Part shown: positions 43,936 to 53,014 of the stretch, piece after piece | Layout: the number at the start of each line of letters is the position of its first letter | Position numbering within the stretch: position 1 is the stretch's first letter | Assembly: GCF_024347635.1 (NCBI RefSeq) | Contig: NZ_AP025511.1 | Coordinates: 682,001-746,000, forward strand | Source: Vibrio tasmaniensis | GTDB taxonomy: Bacteria; Pseudomonadota; Gammaproteobacteria; Enterobacterales; Vibrionaceae | Direction of reading: 5' to 3' | Length of the DNA: 64,000 nucleotides | The notes under the pieces: model-generated | Seen by the model: only the letters and a program-made list of their open reading frames with translations | What the model was told of the DNA's origin: nothing | The model's database searches: none | Translations under genes and position numbers: made by a program

Positions 43936-45900
43936 ATGAATAAAAATTTTAGGTATGACATCAATGCATTACGTGCATTAGCTGTCTCAATCGTCGTCAT
44001 TTTCCATTTTTCCCCGAGTTTTATCACTGGCGGATTTTTAGGTGTGGATGTGTTTTTTGTCATTTCAGGCTTCCTGATGACAAAGATTATCATATCGAGT
44101 TTGGAAACTAATACCTTCTCATTAAAGGGCTTTTACTTAGCGAGAGCAAAACGCATTATTCCTGCTTTAGTGGTCATGTGCCTTGTTGTGTTACTCGTTG
44201 GCATTATTTACCTAGACCCTTGGGCGTTAAGAAAACTGGGTAAGCATATTCTCACCAGTGTCGGGTTTGTCTCTAACCATACCTATTTAAAAGAGTCGGG
44301 ATACTTTGATGTGACCGCGCAAAGCAAGTGGTTGCTTCATACTTGGTCTTTATCCGTAGAATGGCAATTCTATGTATTATATCCTCTCGTTTTAATGGCG
44401 ACCTACAAGTTATTCGGAGCTAAAGGTGCAGCCGTTGCTATTGGAACGACTCTAATAGGAAGTCTAGCTTATAACTATGCGAATTTAGGGAGCTCGGCTT
44501 CTTATTACACATTACCGTCTCGCGCATGGGAACTGCTCGCTGGTTCGGTGGTTGCTTTGAAAAGAGAGCCCATTGAATTCAAAAAATCCAATGTTCAGTT
44601 ATTGCTGTTAGTTGCTATTGCCTCACTGTTTATATCTCCTTTCATGATCGACAGCAGCACACTTTGGCCTAGTCATGTGACGCTTATTCCGGTCATTGCT
44701 ACCGCGATAATTCTGCTTTTGAATTTGGACCTCAATTTTACCTTTCATAAATCACGGCTGATACAAGGGGTTGGGTTATGTTCCTACTCAATTTATCTCT
44801 GGCATTGGCCTATAAATGTTTTCATTAAGAACCTCACAAATAACACTATTGCCCACAATGTAATCGGAGTTCTTGTATCGGTATTGATGGGTATCCTTTC
44901 ATTTAAATTCATTGAAAGTTACCGACCTAAAAAAACGCGTAAAGGCGCTAGTCTTTTTGTGGCTTATTATCCCGTAGTTCTTGCTATCCCTGTTGCCTTG
45001 ATAGGGCAGGTTATTTATGAAAGTGAAGGATTACTTTGGCGCCTGGATAAAACACAGCTCGTCATTGCACAAAGTGTCTATGACCGGAATCCACGAAGCG
45101 GAGAGTGCCACGTCGAATTCGGGCCGTCTCCTGAGTGTCACTATGGATCAGGACCCGTATCCGCGATTGTTTTAGGCGATAGTCATGGCGCATCGATAGT
45201 GAGAAGTGTTGAAGCGTCAGCGCCTAACGATACATCGGTCATCGACTGGACGAGAAGCGCATGTCCGACGATTTCAGGTATCAAAAGAGTGCTCTCAAGT
45301 GGTGAGTTATCAGAAGAGTGTGGGGATTTTGTCTCAGCATCGTTAATTAAAGCTAAAACTAATTACCCTAACGTTCCTGTTGTTGTCATTAACAGAATGG
45401 GCGGCTATCTATATGGTTCGAATGAAGATGGATGGCAAAGTGAGAACGAAAAGATCAGTTTAATCGCAGGAGATAAAAGATTTCAGAGCAGATCGGAAGA
45501 GTACTTAAACTCGATCTTATCCAGTTTTGAAAAGACCATGTGCGAACTTAGTCAATCTAACCCTGTTTATTTGGTCAAGCCAGTCCCTGAACTGAAGAAA
45601 GATGTACCTAAAACTATGTATAAGTATTCGATTTTAAATCAAGCTGATATTTCGGTTTCCATTCCTCTTGAAGAGTACCGACAAAGAACCGCATTGATTA
45701 CGAAATCTTATGAAAAAATCAGCCAAAACTGTCGAGTTACTCTTATAGACCCTGAACCGATATTTTGTGATGATCAACAGTGCCGAGGGGATATCAACAA
45801 TCACCCAACATACGTTGATGACGATCACCTGAATGAATTTGGTGCTAGCCAACTTATTCCTCAATTTCGCGAAAAAATATGGGGTCAATCAGCTCCGTAG
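43936..45900 (+). CDS. Membrane acyltransferase (OafA-like) with C-terminal SGNH domain
   Basis: 654 residues. Residues ~1-360 form the acyltransferase-3 domain with RYDINALRALAVSIVVIFHFSPSF (catalytic-type His), VDVFFVISGFLMT and about ten helices. The C-terminal periplasmic SGNH domain (~400-650) has block I VLGDSHGAS and the late Asp/His pair in DDDHLNEFGAS. Such proteins O-acetylate O-antigen or other surface glycans, using the SGNH part to transfer the group. The position after the O-antigen ligase-like gene fits surface polysaccharide modification. It ends at a terminator. Confidence 0.93.
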   Translation: MNKNFRYDINALRALAVSIVVIFHFSPSFITGGFLGVDVFFVISGFLMTKIIISSLETNTFSLKGFYLARAKRIIPALVVMCLVVLLVGIIYLDPWALRKLGKHILTSVGFVSNHTYLKESGYFDVTAQSKWLLHTWSLSVEWQFYVLYPLVLMATYKLFGAKGAAVAIGTTLIGSLAYNYANLGSSASYYTLPSRAWELLAGSVVALKREPIEFKKSNVQLLLLVAIASLFISPFMIDSSTLWPSHVTLIPVIATAIILLLNLDLNFTFHKSRLIQGVGLCSYSIYLWHWPINVFIKNLTNNTIAHNVIGVLVSVLMGILSFKFIESYRPKKTRKGASLFVAYYPVVLAIPVALIGQVIYESEGLLWRLDKTQLVIAQSVYDRNPRSGECHVEFGPSPECHYGSGPVSAIVLGDSHGASIVRSVEASAPNDTSVIDWTRSACPTISGIKRVLSSGELSEECGDFVSASLIKAKTNYPNVPVVVINRMGGYLYGSNEDGWQSENEKISLIAGDKRFQSRSEEYLNSILSSFEKTMCELSQSNPVYLVKPVPELKKDVPKTMYKYSILNQADISVSIPLEEYRQRTALITKSYEKISQNCRVTLIDPEPIFCDDQQCRGDINNHPTYVDDDHLNEFGASQLIPQFREKIWGQSAP

Positions 45901-45912
45901 GAAATGCCTATT

Positions 45913-45950
45913 CGCCCTTATTGTTTACAACCGAAGAATAAGGGCGTTTC
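45913..45950 (+). terminator. Terminator after the acyltransferase gene
   Basis: A 10-bp stem (CGCCCTTATT / AATAAGGGCG) with a 14-base loop, followed by a short TTTC run. Confidence 0.6.
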
Positions 45951-46088
45951 TGTGTTTGGATCTATTGTGTTGGTCTTAAATGATTCGTTTAGGTAGCGAT
46001 GTTTAAGATAAATTTCGGTTCAAGTGAATCCTTGTGCTATACTCCGCGCCCCAATCCGAATTGGCTTGTTAAATCTTAGGAAATTATT

Positions 46089-46445
46089 ATGAGTGTTAAA
46101 AACGAACTTCAACAAATTAACAACCGTCTAGACAAGTGTCGCAACAAGTTAGCGGCTGCTAAAACTCGTAATGATCGTCCTGTTGTTCGTCAATTTGAAG
46201 ATGAGATTAAGAAGCTAACCAAGAAAATCGCCCAGCTGAAACATAAAGAAAGCTTTGATGTAAACCAAGAGCGTAAGTCTCTGGTTGATATGCCATTTAA
46301 GCGTGAGATTACTAAGGCTGAGCAAGCGGATATGGGTAAACTTAAGAAGTCTGTTAAAGGACTCGTGATTGTTCACCCAATGACGAAAATCGGTAAAGAG
46401 CTTCGTATTGAGGTTATGACGGGTTACGCACCGAAAAAATTCTAA
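46089..46445 (+). CDS. yibL: YibL-family ribosome-associated protein
   Basis: 118 residues with an N-terminal coiled coil (~1-58) and the conserved C-terminal core MPFKREITKAEQADMGKLKKSVKGLVIVHPMTKIGKELRIEVMTG. This is nearly the same as E. coli YibL, which co-purifies with ribosomes. The function is otherwise unknown. A good -10 (TATACT, 46038-46043) with a GC-rich discriminator precedes it, and TTAGGAAATTATT serves as ribosome-binding site. It is monocistronic with its own terminator. Confidence 0.93.
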   Translation: MSVKNELQQINNRLDKCRNKLAAAKTRNDRPVVRQFEDEIKKLTKKIAQLKHKESFDVNQERKSLVDMPFKREITKAEQADMGKLKKSVKGLVIVHPMTKIGKELRIEVMTGYAPKKF

Positions 46446-46467
46446 TTACCAGCGATGGTGATGAAAG

Positions 46468-46499
46468 AGGAGCTAGCAATAGCTCCTTTTTGCTTTTTT
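46468..46499 (+). terminator. Rho-independent terminator after yibL
   Basis: An 8-bp stem (AGGAGCTA / TAGCTCCT) with a GCAA loop is followed by TTTTTGCTTTTTT. Confidence 0.85.
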
Positions 46500-46761
46500 A
46501 GGTATTAAAAAAGCGGAGTCAGCGGCAAGAATACTCACGCCGTTTTCAACTTTTTAGAGGTGATTGTTGTCACAAATCCTTTTATCTCCTGTAAAAGTTA
46601 ACGCGCCACTAACATGGCACCAGGTGAACGCAGTAATGTGTTCGCTTTTCGAATCTACAATTTCTCTCCAGTTTGTATAAATATAGGTAGAGCACCACAA
46701 ATAATTACAGATAAAACTAGACTCGTTAAGGAAGATGAGAACGTAAAAAAATAGAGGTTAT
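46500..46761. promoter_or_regulatory. gltS upstream region with one CRP-like site
   Basis: The stretch has no plausible gene. GTGA-TTGTTG-TCAC (46560-46573) matches the CRP core spacing, about 190 bases before gltS; it lacks one outer base of the consensus. Other parts show no clear repeat or hairpin. Confidence 0.35.
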
Positions 46762-47988
46762 ATGAATCAATTAATTTCAATTGGACCACTAGAATCCTTC
46801 CTAATCGCGATTAGTGTTTTGTTTCTAGGTCATTTCGTCAATGCAAAGCTTCCTGTTCTCAAAAAGTACAATATCCCAGAGCCCATTGTCGGCGGCTTGA
46901 TTGTCGCTTTTGCTATTACAGCCCTGCACTTTAACGGCCTTGATCTTGAATTTTCTTTGCCCTTGCAGAACACTTTCATGTTGATGTTCTTTGCAACGGT
47001 TGGCCTTGCGGCGAACTACACACAGCTGATGAAAGGTGGTGCCAAAGTATTCCTATTTTTAGGGGTAGCTTCGGTTTACATCATTATCCAAAACGGTGTC
47101 GGCGTAACACTTGCGACGGCTCTAGGCCTTGAACCCTTAATGGGTTTGATTGCTGGCTCTATCACGCTTTCTGGTGGCCACGGTACGGGCGCAGCTTGGT
47201 CTCAAACCTTTGCAGACACGTTTGGCATTGCGAATACTCTAGAAATCGCGATGGCTTCAGCAACCTTTGGTTTGATTATCGGTGGTATTATCGGTAGCCC
47301 AGTCGCGCAAAAGTTGATTGATAAAAATCAACTTGAATCTGAGTATGGCACTGGCACGCAAACGCACGAACGTTTCCCGGAACTTGTTACTTACAACGAG
47401 TACGAAGAAGACAAGGTGACGGCGAAGAAGGTGATTGAAGTATTGTTCATTCTTCTTATCTGTATTACAGGTGCGAAATATTTAGAGCAGTGGGTAGCGA
47501 CTTTTGAAATTTCTTGGTTGATGATTCCAGACTTCGTTTACGCGCTGTTTATCGGTGTGTTCATCACTAACGTGTTCGAAGTGACTAAGCTGCATAAGAC
47601 TGACAGCGAAACGGTCGATATTCTTGGTACGGTGTCATTGTCGTTGTTCTTAGCGATGGCATTAATGAGCCTTAAGCTTTGGAACATCTTTGACCTTGCG
47701 ATTCCGTTCTTGGCTATCCTTGCGGTTCAGGCTGTGGTGTTGGGTATCTTCTCTTACTTTGTGACGTTCAAAGTAATGGGTTCTAACTACGACGCAGCGG
47801 TTATGGCGGGTGGTCACTGTGGTTTCGGCCTAGGTGCAACACCAACAGCGGTAATGAACATGGGCTCTTTGGTGAACCGTTTTGGTCCTTCACCACAAGC
47901 CTTCATGGTTGTGCCAATCGTGGGTGCCTTCTTTATCGATATCGTTAACCTGATTATCCTTCAAGGCTACATCTCGTTTATCGGTTAA
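46762..47988 (+). CDS. gltS: Sodium/glutamate symporter GltS
   Basis: 408 residues with the two inverted five-helix repeats of the ESS family. The diagnostic segments are SITLSGGHGTGAAWSQTFAD in the first half and AGGHCGFGLGATPTAVMNMG in the second, the reentrant glycine-rich loops that line the transport path. It imports glutamate with Na+, suited to a marine organism. TAGAGG upstream is the ribosome-binding site. It is monocistronic with a terminator downstream. Confidence 0.96.
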   Translation: MNQLISIGPLESFLIAISVLFLGHFVNAKLPVLKKYNIPEPIVGGLIVAFAITALHFNGLDLEFSLPLQNTFMLMFFATVGLAANYTQLMKGGAKVFLFLGVASVYIIIQNGVGVTLATALGLEPLMGLIAGSITLSGGHGTGAAWSQTFADTFGIANTLEIAMASATFGLIIGGIIGSPVAQKLIDKNQLESEYGTGTQTHERFPELVTYNEYEEDKVTAKKVIEVLFILLICITGAKYLEQWVATFEISWLMIPDFVYALFIGVFITNVFEVTKLHKTDSETVDILGTVSLSLFLAMALMSLKLWNIFDLAIPFLAILAVQAVVLGIFSYFVTFKVMGSNYDAAVMAGGHCGFGLGATPTAVMNMGSLVNRFGPSPQAFMVVPIVGAFFIDIVNLIILQGYISFIG

Positions 47989-48040
47989 TGTTCGTCCTTG
48001 CTTAAATGCGATGAGCTAGTCGCAATAAGATGAATACAAG

Positions 48041-48067
48041 AAAGCCAGTCAGTTGACTGGCTTTTTT
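48041..48067 (+). terminator. Rho-independent terminator after gltS
   Basis: AAAGCCAGTC pairs with GACTGGCTTT across a 4-base loop, followed by six T residues. Confidence 0.88.
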
Positions 48068-48101
48068 ATTGTCTAGCGTATACGAACTTATAGATTTTAT
48101 C

Positions 48102-49271
48102 TTATGTCGGTGAGCTGGTTTGTAGTTCTTTAAGCAGAGGGAGCGCGGCTTTGGTGTGTTCTCCCGTGACAATGAATCCAACCAACTGATCATCTTCATT
48201 GAAGCCTTTAGCGATAATGCCTTTCGGGTCGAATCGCGTTTCCCGACTCTGAGCGGTTTGAATATCGCGCCCTGCGAGTTGAATAGGATAGCTCGGTGTT
48301 TTCACCTTAGTGATGATGTGGGGCAAGCGGAGCTTTCCTTCGCCCATTTTGAGCTCTCCTTTACCCATAGCCAGCTGCTTCGCCAACACGTTTGCGGACA
48401 AAATAGCGGGCTGAAGATAAGCCATCACACGGCCCTCTATTTCGGCGCAGTCACCAATCGCATACACATTCTCGACATTGGTTCTCATGATGGTATCGAC
48501 CACAATCCCTTTGTTTACTTCTATTCCCGCTTGTGTGGCTAACTGTGTGTTTGGTCTTAGCCCTGCTGCGGCAATTACGATATCTGTTCGTATTAATCGA
48601 GAAGAAGTGGTTTGCAACCTCACTCCATCTGGGAGATACGTTGCGCGACACACTGCAGAATCGGTTTCGACGGTAACCCCTGCTTTTGTTAGTTCCCTTT
48701 CCAATTCAAGCGAAACGAAAGGTGGCACTAGGTTATTCAATAGATAATTTGCGGGTTCGATAATCGTGACATCTTTACCCGCAGTTTGAAGGTCGAATGC
48801 GAGCTCGACCCCAATCAAGCCTCCACCCATCACAGTGATGCGTTGAGCGCCATCGATCTGAGCTTTGTGTTTATCGAACTCTTCCAAACTATTTAACGTA
48901 ATGGTTGCGCTGCGTTTAAGCCCTTCCGCTGGTGGTATAAAAGGCGTCGCGCCCGTCGCTAATACCAACTTTGAATAGTGGATGATTTGGCCATCAACAT
49001 GAACACACTGCTGCTCAGTATCTATCTCGCTCACAAGTGCTTTGGTTTTGATGACCACGTTGTACTGCTCTGCCAATTGTTGAGCGTTATGTACTGCCAG
49101 TGTTTCCGGCGTTTGTTCCTGACTGAACGCGTGCGAAAGATTCGGCTTACTGTACTCAACCCCGTCATCGGCGGTGATCATAGTAATCGCGATATCTTGG
49201 TCAAGCTTACGTACCATCTTGATGGTTTGTAGGGCAGCGAAACCGCCACCCACAATAACAATGTTCGACAT
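48102..49271 (-). CDS. norW: NorW, NADH:flavorubredoxin reductase
   Basis: 389 residues. FAD motif IVIVGGGFAALQTIKMVRKL at the N-terminus, NAD motif ITVMGGGLIGVELAFDL in the middle and the late FAD motif VYAIGDCAEIEG. The enzyme passes electrons from NADH to the rubredoxin domain of NorV for nitric oxide reduction. The start ATG at 49271 lies one base after the NorV stop codon, so the genes are coupled. The longer open frame adds five residues inside norV. Confidence 0.94.
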   Translation of the reverse strand: MSNIVIVGGGFAALQTIKMVRKLDQDIAITMITADDGVEYSKPNLSHAFSQEQTPETLAVHNAQQLAEQYNVVIKTKALVSEIDTEQQCVHVDGQIIHYSKLVLATGATPFIPPAEGLKRSATITLNSLEEFDKHKAQIDGAQRITVMGGGLIGVELAFDLQTAGKDVTIIEPANYLLNNLVPPFVSLELERELTKAGVTVETDSAVCRATYLPDGVRLQTTSSRLIRTDIVIAAAGLRPNTQLATQAGIEVNKGIVVDTIMRTNVENVYAIGDCAEIEGRVMAYLQPAILSANVLAKQLAMGKGELKMGEGKLRLPHIITKVKTPSYPIQLAGRDIQTAQSRETRFDPKGIIAKGFNEDDQLVGFIVTGEHTKAALPLLKELQTSSPT

Positions 49272-49272
49272 G

Positions 49273-50778
49273 CTACTTCCCCACAAACACTTCTTTGCCT
49301 AAATGGCATTCAGGGCAAAGGAAATCATCAGGTACTTGCGCCCAAGGAGTTCCAGGTTCGACGCCTTGGTAGGGTTCGCCCAATTGTGGGTCGTACACCC
49401 ATTCACACACTGTGCAACGCCAGCAAGTGCAGTCTGCACTGTGCACTGGCTTAGCTTGCTCTTCTTCTGGCTTCAGCTCTGCTGTGTCTTTGAGCTCGGC
49501 TGTGGTGTTTACCGGTGCTGGTGTGGCTTCAAGCGGTGTTACATTACGTGATACTTGTTTCGGTGTGCTCACTTCATCTGCTTCTACACGCCAAACCTCG
49601 GCCAGTGTCATGCCGTAATCAATACACTGGCGAAGTGCGTCTGTATCTGGCTTCCAGTGAATATGCTGAGGTGCGCTCACTTCGAAGTTGGCTTCACGTA
49701 AGTGAGCATCGATGCGTTTTACTGCGCCGCCAGTCCACCCAGAAGAGCCAAATGCTGCGGCTCTTTTACCAGCAAAGCGCAGGCCGTGGATCTCTTCTAG
49801 TAGTGCAGCGATTTGTGGCATCATCACATTGTTCATGGTCGATGAGCCGACTAGAACCCCTTTTGAACGGAAGATATTGGCAAGGATGTCATTCTTGTCG
49901 TGCTTTGAAATGTTGAAGACCTTGATTGCCGTTTCTGGGCTGCCTTTACGGATACCTTTTGCGATTGCGTCAGCCATCATGCGAGTGTTGTTCGACATGG
50001 TGTCGTAAACAATGGTGATGCGATCTTCTTTGTAGGCTTTAGACCACTCGTAGTATTGCTCAACAATTTGCGTCGCGTTGTCGCGCCAAATACAACCATG
50101 AGAGGTGGCGATAACATCGATAGGCACACCTAAGCTCAATACTTCTTCTATCTTCGCTTTCACCAAAGGCGCGAAAGGTGTCAGGATGTTCGAGAAGTAA
50201 CGCAGACATTGATCGTGCAGCTCTACTTGGTCTAGCTGATCGTTAAATAGGTTTTCATCACAGTAGTGCTGACCGAACGCATCGTTGCTGAACAGGATCT
50301 CGTCACCTGTGAGGTATGTTGCCATTGAGTCTGGCCAGTGCAGCATTTTCATCTCAACAAAAATGAGTTGCTTACCGTTACCGACATCGAGGGTGTCGCC
50401 TGTTTTAACGGTTCGGAAGTTCCAGTTAGGCTGATGGTGATGGCCAACAATAGAGTTAACGCCAGCTTCTGTGCAGTAGACGGGTGTGTTTGGAATTTTG
50501 GCTAATAGTGCTGAAAGGGCACCTGAGTGGTCTTCTTCAGCATGCTGACAAATGATGTAGTCGATCTCGTTGATGTCGATTTCCATCTCAAGGTTTGCAA
50601 GGAATTGTTCAGTAAAGCGATGATCAACGGTATCAACAAGCACCGTTTTCTCTTCACGAATCAGGTACGAGTTATAGCTGGTACCTTTGTTCATGTGGTA
50701 TTCCTTACCATGGAAGTGTTCTGTTTCCCAATCGTGGACGCCAACCCAGTGAACATTTGATTTAACGTGAATAGTCAT
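49273..50778 (-). CDS. norV: NorV, anaerobic nitric oxide reductase flavorubredoxin
   Basis: 501 residues in three parts: a metallo-beta-lactamase-like diiron domain with HAEEDH (His79, Glu81, Asp83, His84), a flavodoxin domain (~255-395; IVYDTMSNNTRMMADAIAKG), and a C-terminal rubredoxin with two CxxC pairs (WRCTVCEW, LCPECHLG). It reduces nitric oxide to nitrous oxide under low oxygen. Between flavodoxin and rubredoxin is a Glu/Pro/Thr-rich linker, which makes it slightly longer than E. coli NorV (479 aa). A sigma-54 promoter and NorR-like sites lie upstream. Confidence 0.96.
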   Translation of the reverse strand: MTIHVKSNVHWVGVHDWETEHFHGKEYHMNKGTSYNSYLIREEKTVLVDTVDHRFTEQFLANLEMEIDINEIDYIICQHAEEDHSGALSALLAKIPNTPVYCTEAGVNSIVGHHHQPNWNFRTVKTGDTLDVGNGKQLIFVEMKMLHWPDSMATYLTGDEILFSNDAFGQHYCDENLFNDQLDQVELHDQCLRYFSNILTPFAPLVKAKIEEVLSLGVPIDVIATSHGCIWRDNATQIVEQYYEWSKAYKEDRITIVYDTMSNNTRMMADAIAKGIRKGSPETAIKVFNISKHDKNDILANIFRSKGVLVGSSTMNNVMMPQIAALLEEIHGLRFAGKRAAAFGSSGWTGGAVKRIDAHLREANFEVSAPQHIHWKPDTDALRQCIDYGMTLAEVWRVEADEVSTPKQVSRNVTPLEATPAPVNTTAELKDTAELKPEEEQAKPVHSADCTCWRCTVCEWVYDPQLGEPYQGVEPGTPWAQVPDDFLCPECHLGKEVFVGK

Positions 50779-50814
50779 AATGATAATACCTTATTTAAAT
50801 ATCTAAGGTCATCA

Positions 50815-50831
50815 TTGCACTAGTTGTGCCA
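50815..50831 (-). promoter_or_regulatory. Sigma-54 promoter of norVW
   Basis: On the minus strand the sequence is TGGCACAACTAGTGCAA, with GG and GC in the spacing required for -24/-12 elements. It lies 37 bases before the norV start, consistent with control of norVW in other bacteria. Confidence 0.8.
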
Positions 50832-50885
50832 TGTTTTTAAATTATTGTTTTAAATGGTTTTATTTTAGTTTTAATTTTCTATCGT

Positions 50886-50941
50886 GTCTTTTTGACTGTG
50901 CGTTATGTGTAATCAAAACGAATTCAAAGAGTCTTTATGAC
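50886..50941 (-). promoter_or_regulatory. Two NorR-like enhancer sites
   Basis: GTCTTTTTGAC (50886-50896) and GTCTTTATGAC (50931-50941) both fit GT-N7-AC, differ by one base and lie 45 bases apart, close to four helical turns. They are 60-120 bases upstream of the sigma-54 element, the right place for a NorR activator. E. coli has three sites; I found only two. No norR gene is in the window. Confidence 0.6.
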
Positions 50942-50984
50942 TAATGGTTGTTTTAAAGTGAATTAAGGTCTTAAATTGCAGGAA

Positions 50985-51011
50985 TAAAAAAGGCCAGACG
51001 AATGTCTGGCC
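50985..51011 (-). terminator. Rho-independent terminator of nfsB
   Basis: GGCCAGAC / GTCTGGCC with a 4-base loop, followed on the minus strand by six T residues. It is 157 bases beyond the nfsB stop. The rest of the gap (51012-51167) shows no gene. Confidence 0.8.
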
Positions 51012-51167
51012 AAAAAAGGCAGTGCGATTTAACAGTCTAAAGTGCTGTTGAAACTATATTTTTGAAAAACGAAAAAGCGTTTTAAAAATTAAAGCGTTGT
51101 AGCAGTTAAGCGATTTAACTGTTTAACGTGTTATAGCTGTTGATTCATTCGTCATCTTAATTACGCG

Positions 51168-51824
51168 TTAAAGCGTCGTCACGATTTCATCAAGAGCTAG
51201 ACGTGCTTTTGGTTTACCGTGGTTGTAGTCTTCGCCGTCTTTGTGGTAGCCGATTGCTAGCGCTACATCAACAACGTGACCGTCTAGTTCGTCAGCAAAC
51301 TCTTCGCCGATCATAGCGGCATCTACGCCTTCCATCGGTGTTGATGCAATACCAAGACGAGCCAGTGTATGCATGGTGTTACCTAGTGCTATGTACACTT
51401 GAGACTTAGTCCAGTTACCGTTGAAACCCGTTTCGTCTGTGTTCATTTCTGCGAATGCGTAAGCACCTAAGAATTGCTCATACATTTCAGCAGGTAGGTG
51501 ACCAGAGCTTACTTCTGTATCAGCACGCTTCGCGAATTTCTCTTTAGTGTATTTAGGATCGTGAGCAAACAGGATCGTATGTGACGCTTCTTTCGCATGT
51601 GGTTGGTTAAACTGGAACATGTTCTCGAAAGTATTGTGGAAGCGTTCTTTTGCTGCGTCACTCTCAATGATGATGAATTTCCAAGGCTGAGAGTTGATAG
51701 AAGAAGCAGACAAACGAAGTGCTTCTTTGATTACTTCCATGTCTTCCGCAGAGATGCGTTTTTCTGCATCGTATTTTTTAGCTGTGTAGCGAGTGTTTAG
51801 ATCTGAAATGATTGGATGAGTCAT
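51168..51824 (-). CDS. nfsB: Oxygen-insensitive NAD(P)H nitroreductase (NfsB-like)
   Basis: 218 residues of the FMN nitroreductase family. LRLSASSINSQPWKFIII is the FMN phosphate-binding opening, NWTKSQVYIALGNTMHTLARLGIASTPMEG the middle block and VALAIGYHKDGEDYNHGKPKARL the C-terminal signature typical of NfsB. It reduces nitroaromatics, quinones and flavins. It is transcribed alone, with a terminator upstream of norVW so the two are separate units. Confidence 0.93.
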   Translation of the reverse strand: MTHPIISDLNTRYTAKKYDAEKRISAEDMEVIKEALRLSASSINSQPWKFIIIESDAAKERFHNTFENMFQFNQPHAKEASHTILFAHDPKYTKEKFAKRADTEVSSGHLPAEMYEQFLGAYAFAEMNTDETGFNGNWTKSQVYIALGNTMHTLARLGIASTPMEGVDAAMIGEEFADELDGHVVDVALAIGYHKDGEDYNHGKPKARLALDEIVTTL

Positions 51825-52147
51825 GTTGAATCCTAATATCTATCAATATAAATGTTGTAGGGTTTTATGTTCGGTAACGTCAACAATAAACGGATAACGC
51901 ATTTAGGCTATATCTCTATAGAAGTCGTTTCTAGAACAGTCAGCCTCTAAAAGACCGAACGCTTAAATGGCTATCGAACATGCCCCAATAAATCGAGTAT
52001 CTGCGGTAGCTCAAGTCGATGGGTGTAAGATAATAGAAGAATGACTCGGGAAAAATAGCGAACACATCAAATCACTATGGTGAAAAATATCCATAATGAT
52101 TTGATTAGTGTGATCTGGATGTGTGTTGGTTTTCGGAAATCAGCCAG
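51825..52147. other. nfsB upstream region with a 15-bp hairpin
   Basis: The 323-base gap contains an inverted repeat, ATCAAATCACTATGG (52066-52080) and CCATAATGATTTGAT (52091-52105), pairing over 15 positions with one G-U. There is no T tract on either side, so it is not a normal terminator for the 288-residue gene ending at 52148. The rest should contain the nfsB promoter. Confidence 0.45.
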
Positions 52148-53014
52148 TTAGTAAGCTTTGATTCCATATTGGCGTAATAAAGAGGGAAGTACGCTGTCGA
52201 GGTTTGGGATATCTTCAGGGTTAAGTTCAATCAAGCTAAAACCGTGCTCTTGGTATATTTTTCTTGTCTCTATACGCTTGTCTTCGGTTATTGGCGCAGA
52301 ATCGGTTCCCCAAAACTGGATGTACACTTTGCCACTTGGCAGATAAAAATCGCAGATCACTTCTTTTGAGATCGGCAGCGGACGCTCGTAAGCATGAACT
52401 ACTCCTGCCATATAAAGCCAGTTATCGATGATCAGCTCTCCCTTTGAGCGAACATAATGCCCATCTAAGGTTCGGTGTTTCGCCTCAAATTTCTGACGAA
52501 AGCTAGAAAACGAAACATCGGTAGAGTGGCTTTCAGCATCATGCCCTAGAAATTCGACAACAGACTGCTTCAAACGTTTATTGCGAACCAACGAATCGTG
52601 CCATACCACAAATAGGTTTTGAGTCGTTTTATCTTCCCTTTGCTCACCGCCTGCTTTTAAGCCTGTTGAGGTGACATGCCAGCCGTCGTCTTCTTTTGTT
52701 ATCCAACCAAGCTCGCTGAGCAGCAGGTTAATTTTTTTTGCGCTAAGTTGAAAGGCACTGCCTAGTTGAGTTGCCGTTAGCGTTTTTCCAGAAAAAGAAT
52801 CTAGGTCGATGAGTAGTTTTTCTGGCCAGACAATAAAGACACCAAACTTCTTATGTTCGATATATTCCCCACCAAAGCTTTCGCCTCGTTCTGTGAGTAC
52901 CCAACGCTCCTGTGAACGCACGATATAGCCAGCTGTTTTCAAATCACTGAATAGAGCCTTCGCTTCTATCCCTTTTTGTTTGGCTAGTGCTGATGTGGAA
53001 ATCTTGTCTGGCAT
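52148..53014 (-). CDS. Helix-turn-helix protein with PD-(D/E)XK-like C-terminal domain
   Basis: 288 residues. Residues ~1-110 contain two small winged-helix-like repeats (TSALAKQKGIEAKALFSDLKTAGYI and LTATQLGSAFQLSAKKINLLLSELGWI), the second like phage antirepressor KilAC modules. Residues ~175-285 resemble a restriction-endonuclease fold: VRSKGELIIDNWLY, YERPLPI, then CDFYLPSGKVYIQFWG. In active PD-(D/E)XK enzymes of this type the last strand carries Glu; here the aligned residue is Gln (YIQFWG). It may bind but not cut DNA. It is a single gene. Existing databases may label such proteins misleadingly. Confidence 0.6.
   Translation of the reverse strand: MPDKISTSALAKQKGIEAKALFSDLKTAGYIVRSQERWVLTERGESFGGEYIEHKKFGVFIVWPEKLLIDLDSFSGKTLTATQLGSAFQLSAKKINLLLSELGWITKEDDGWHVTSTGLKAGGEQREDKTTQNLFVVWHDSLVRNKRLKQSVVEFLGHDAESHSTDVSFSSFRQKFEAKHRTLDGHYVRSKGELIIDNWLYMAGVVHAYERPLPISKEVICDFYLPSGKVYIQFWGTDSAPITEDKRIETRKIYQEHGFSLIELNPEDIPNLDSVLPSLLRQYGIKAY

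Noticed and set aside
48156..48747. Plus-strand open frames of 89-128 codons opposite norW
   Set aside because: They mirror the norW coding strand and show no recognisable domain; considered shadows.
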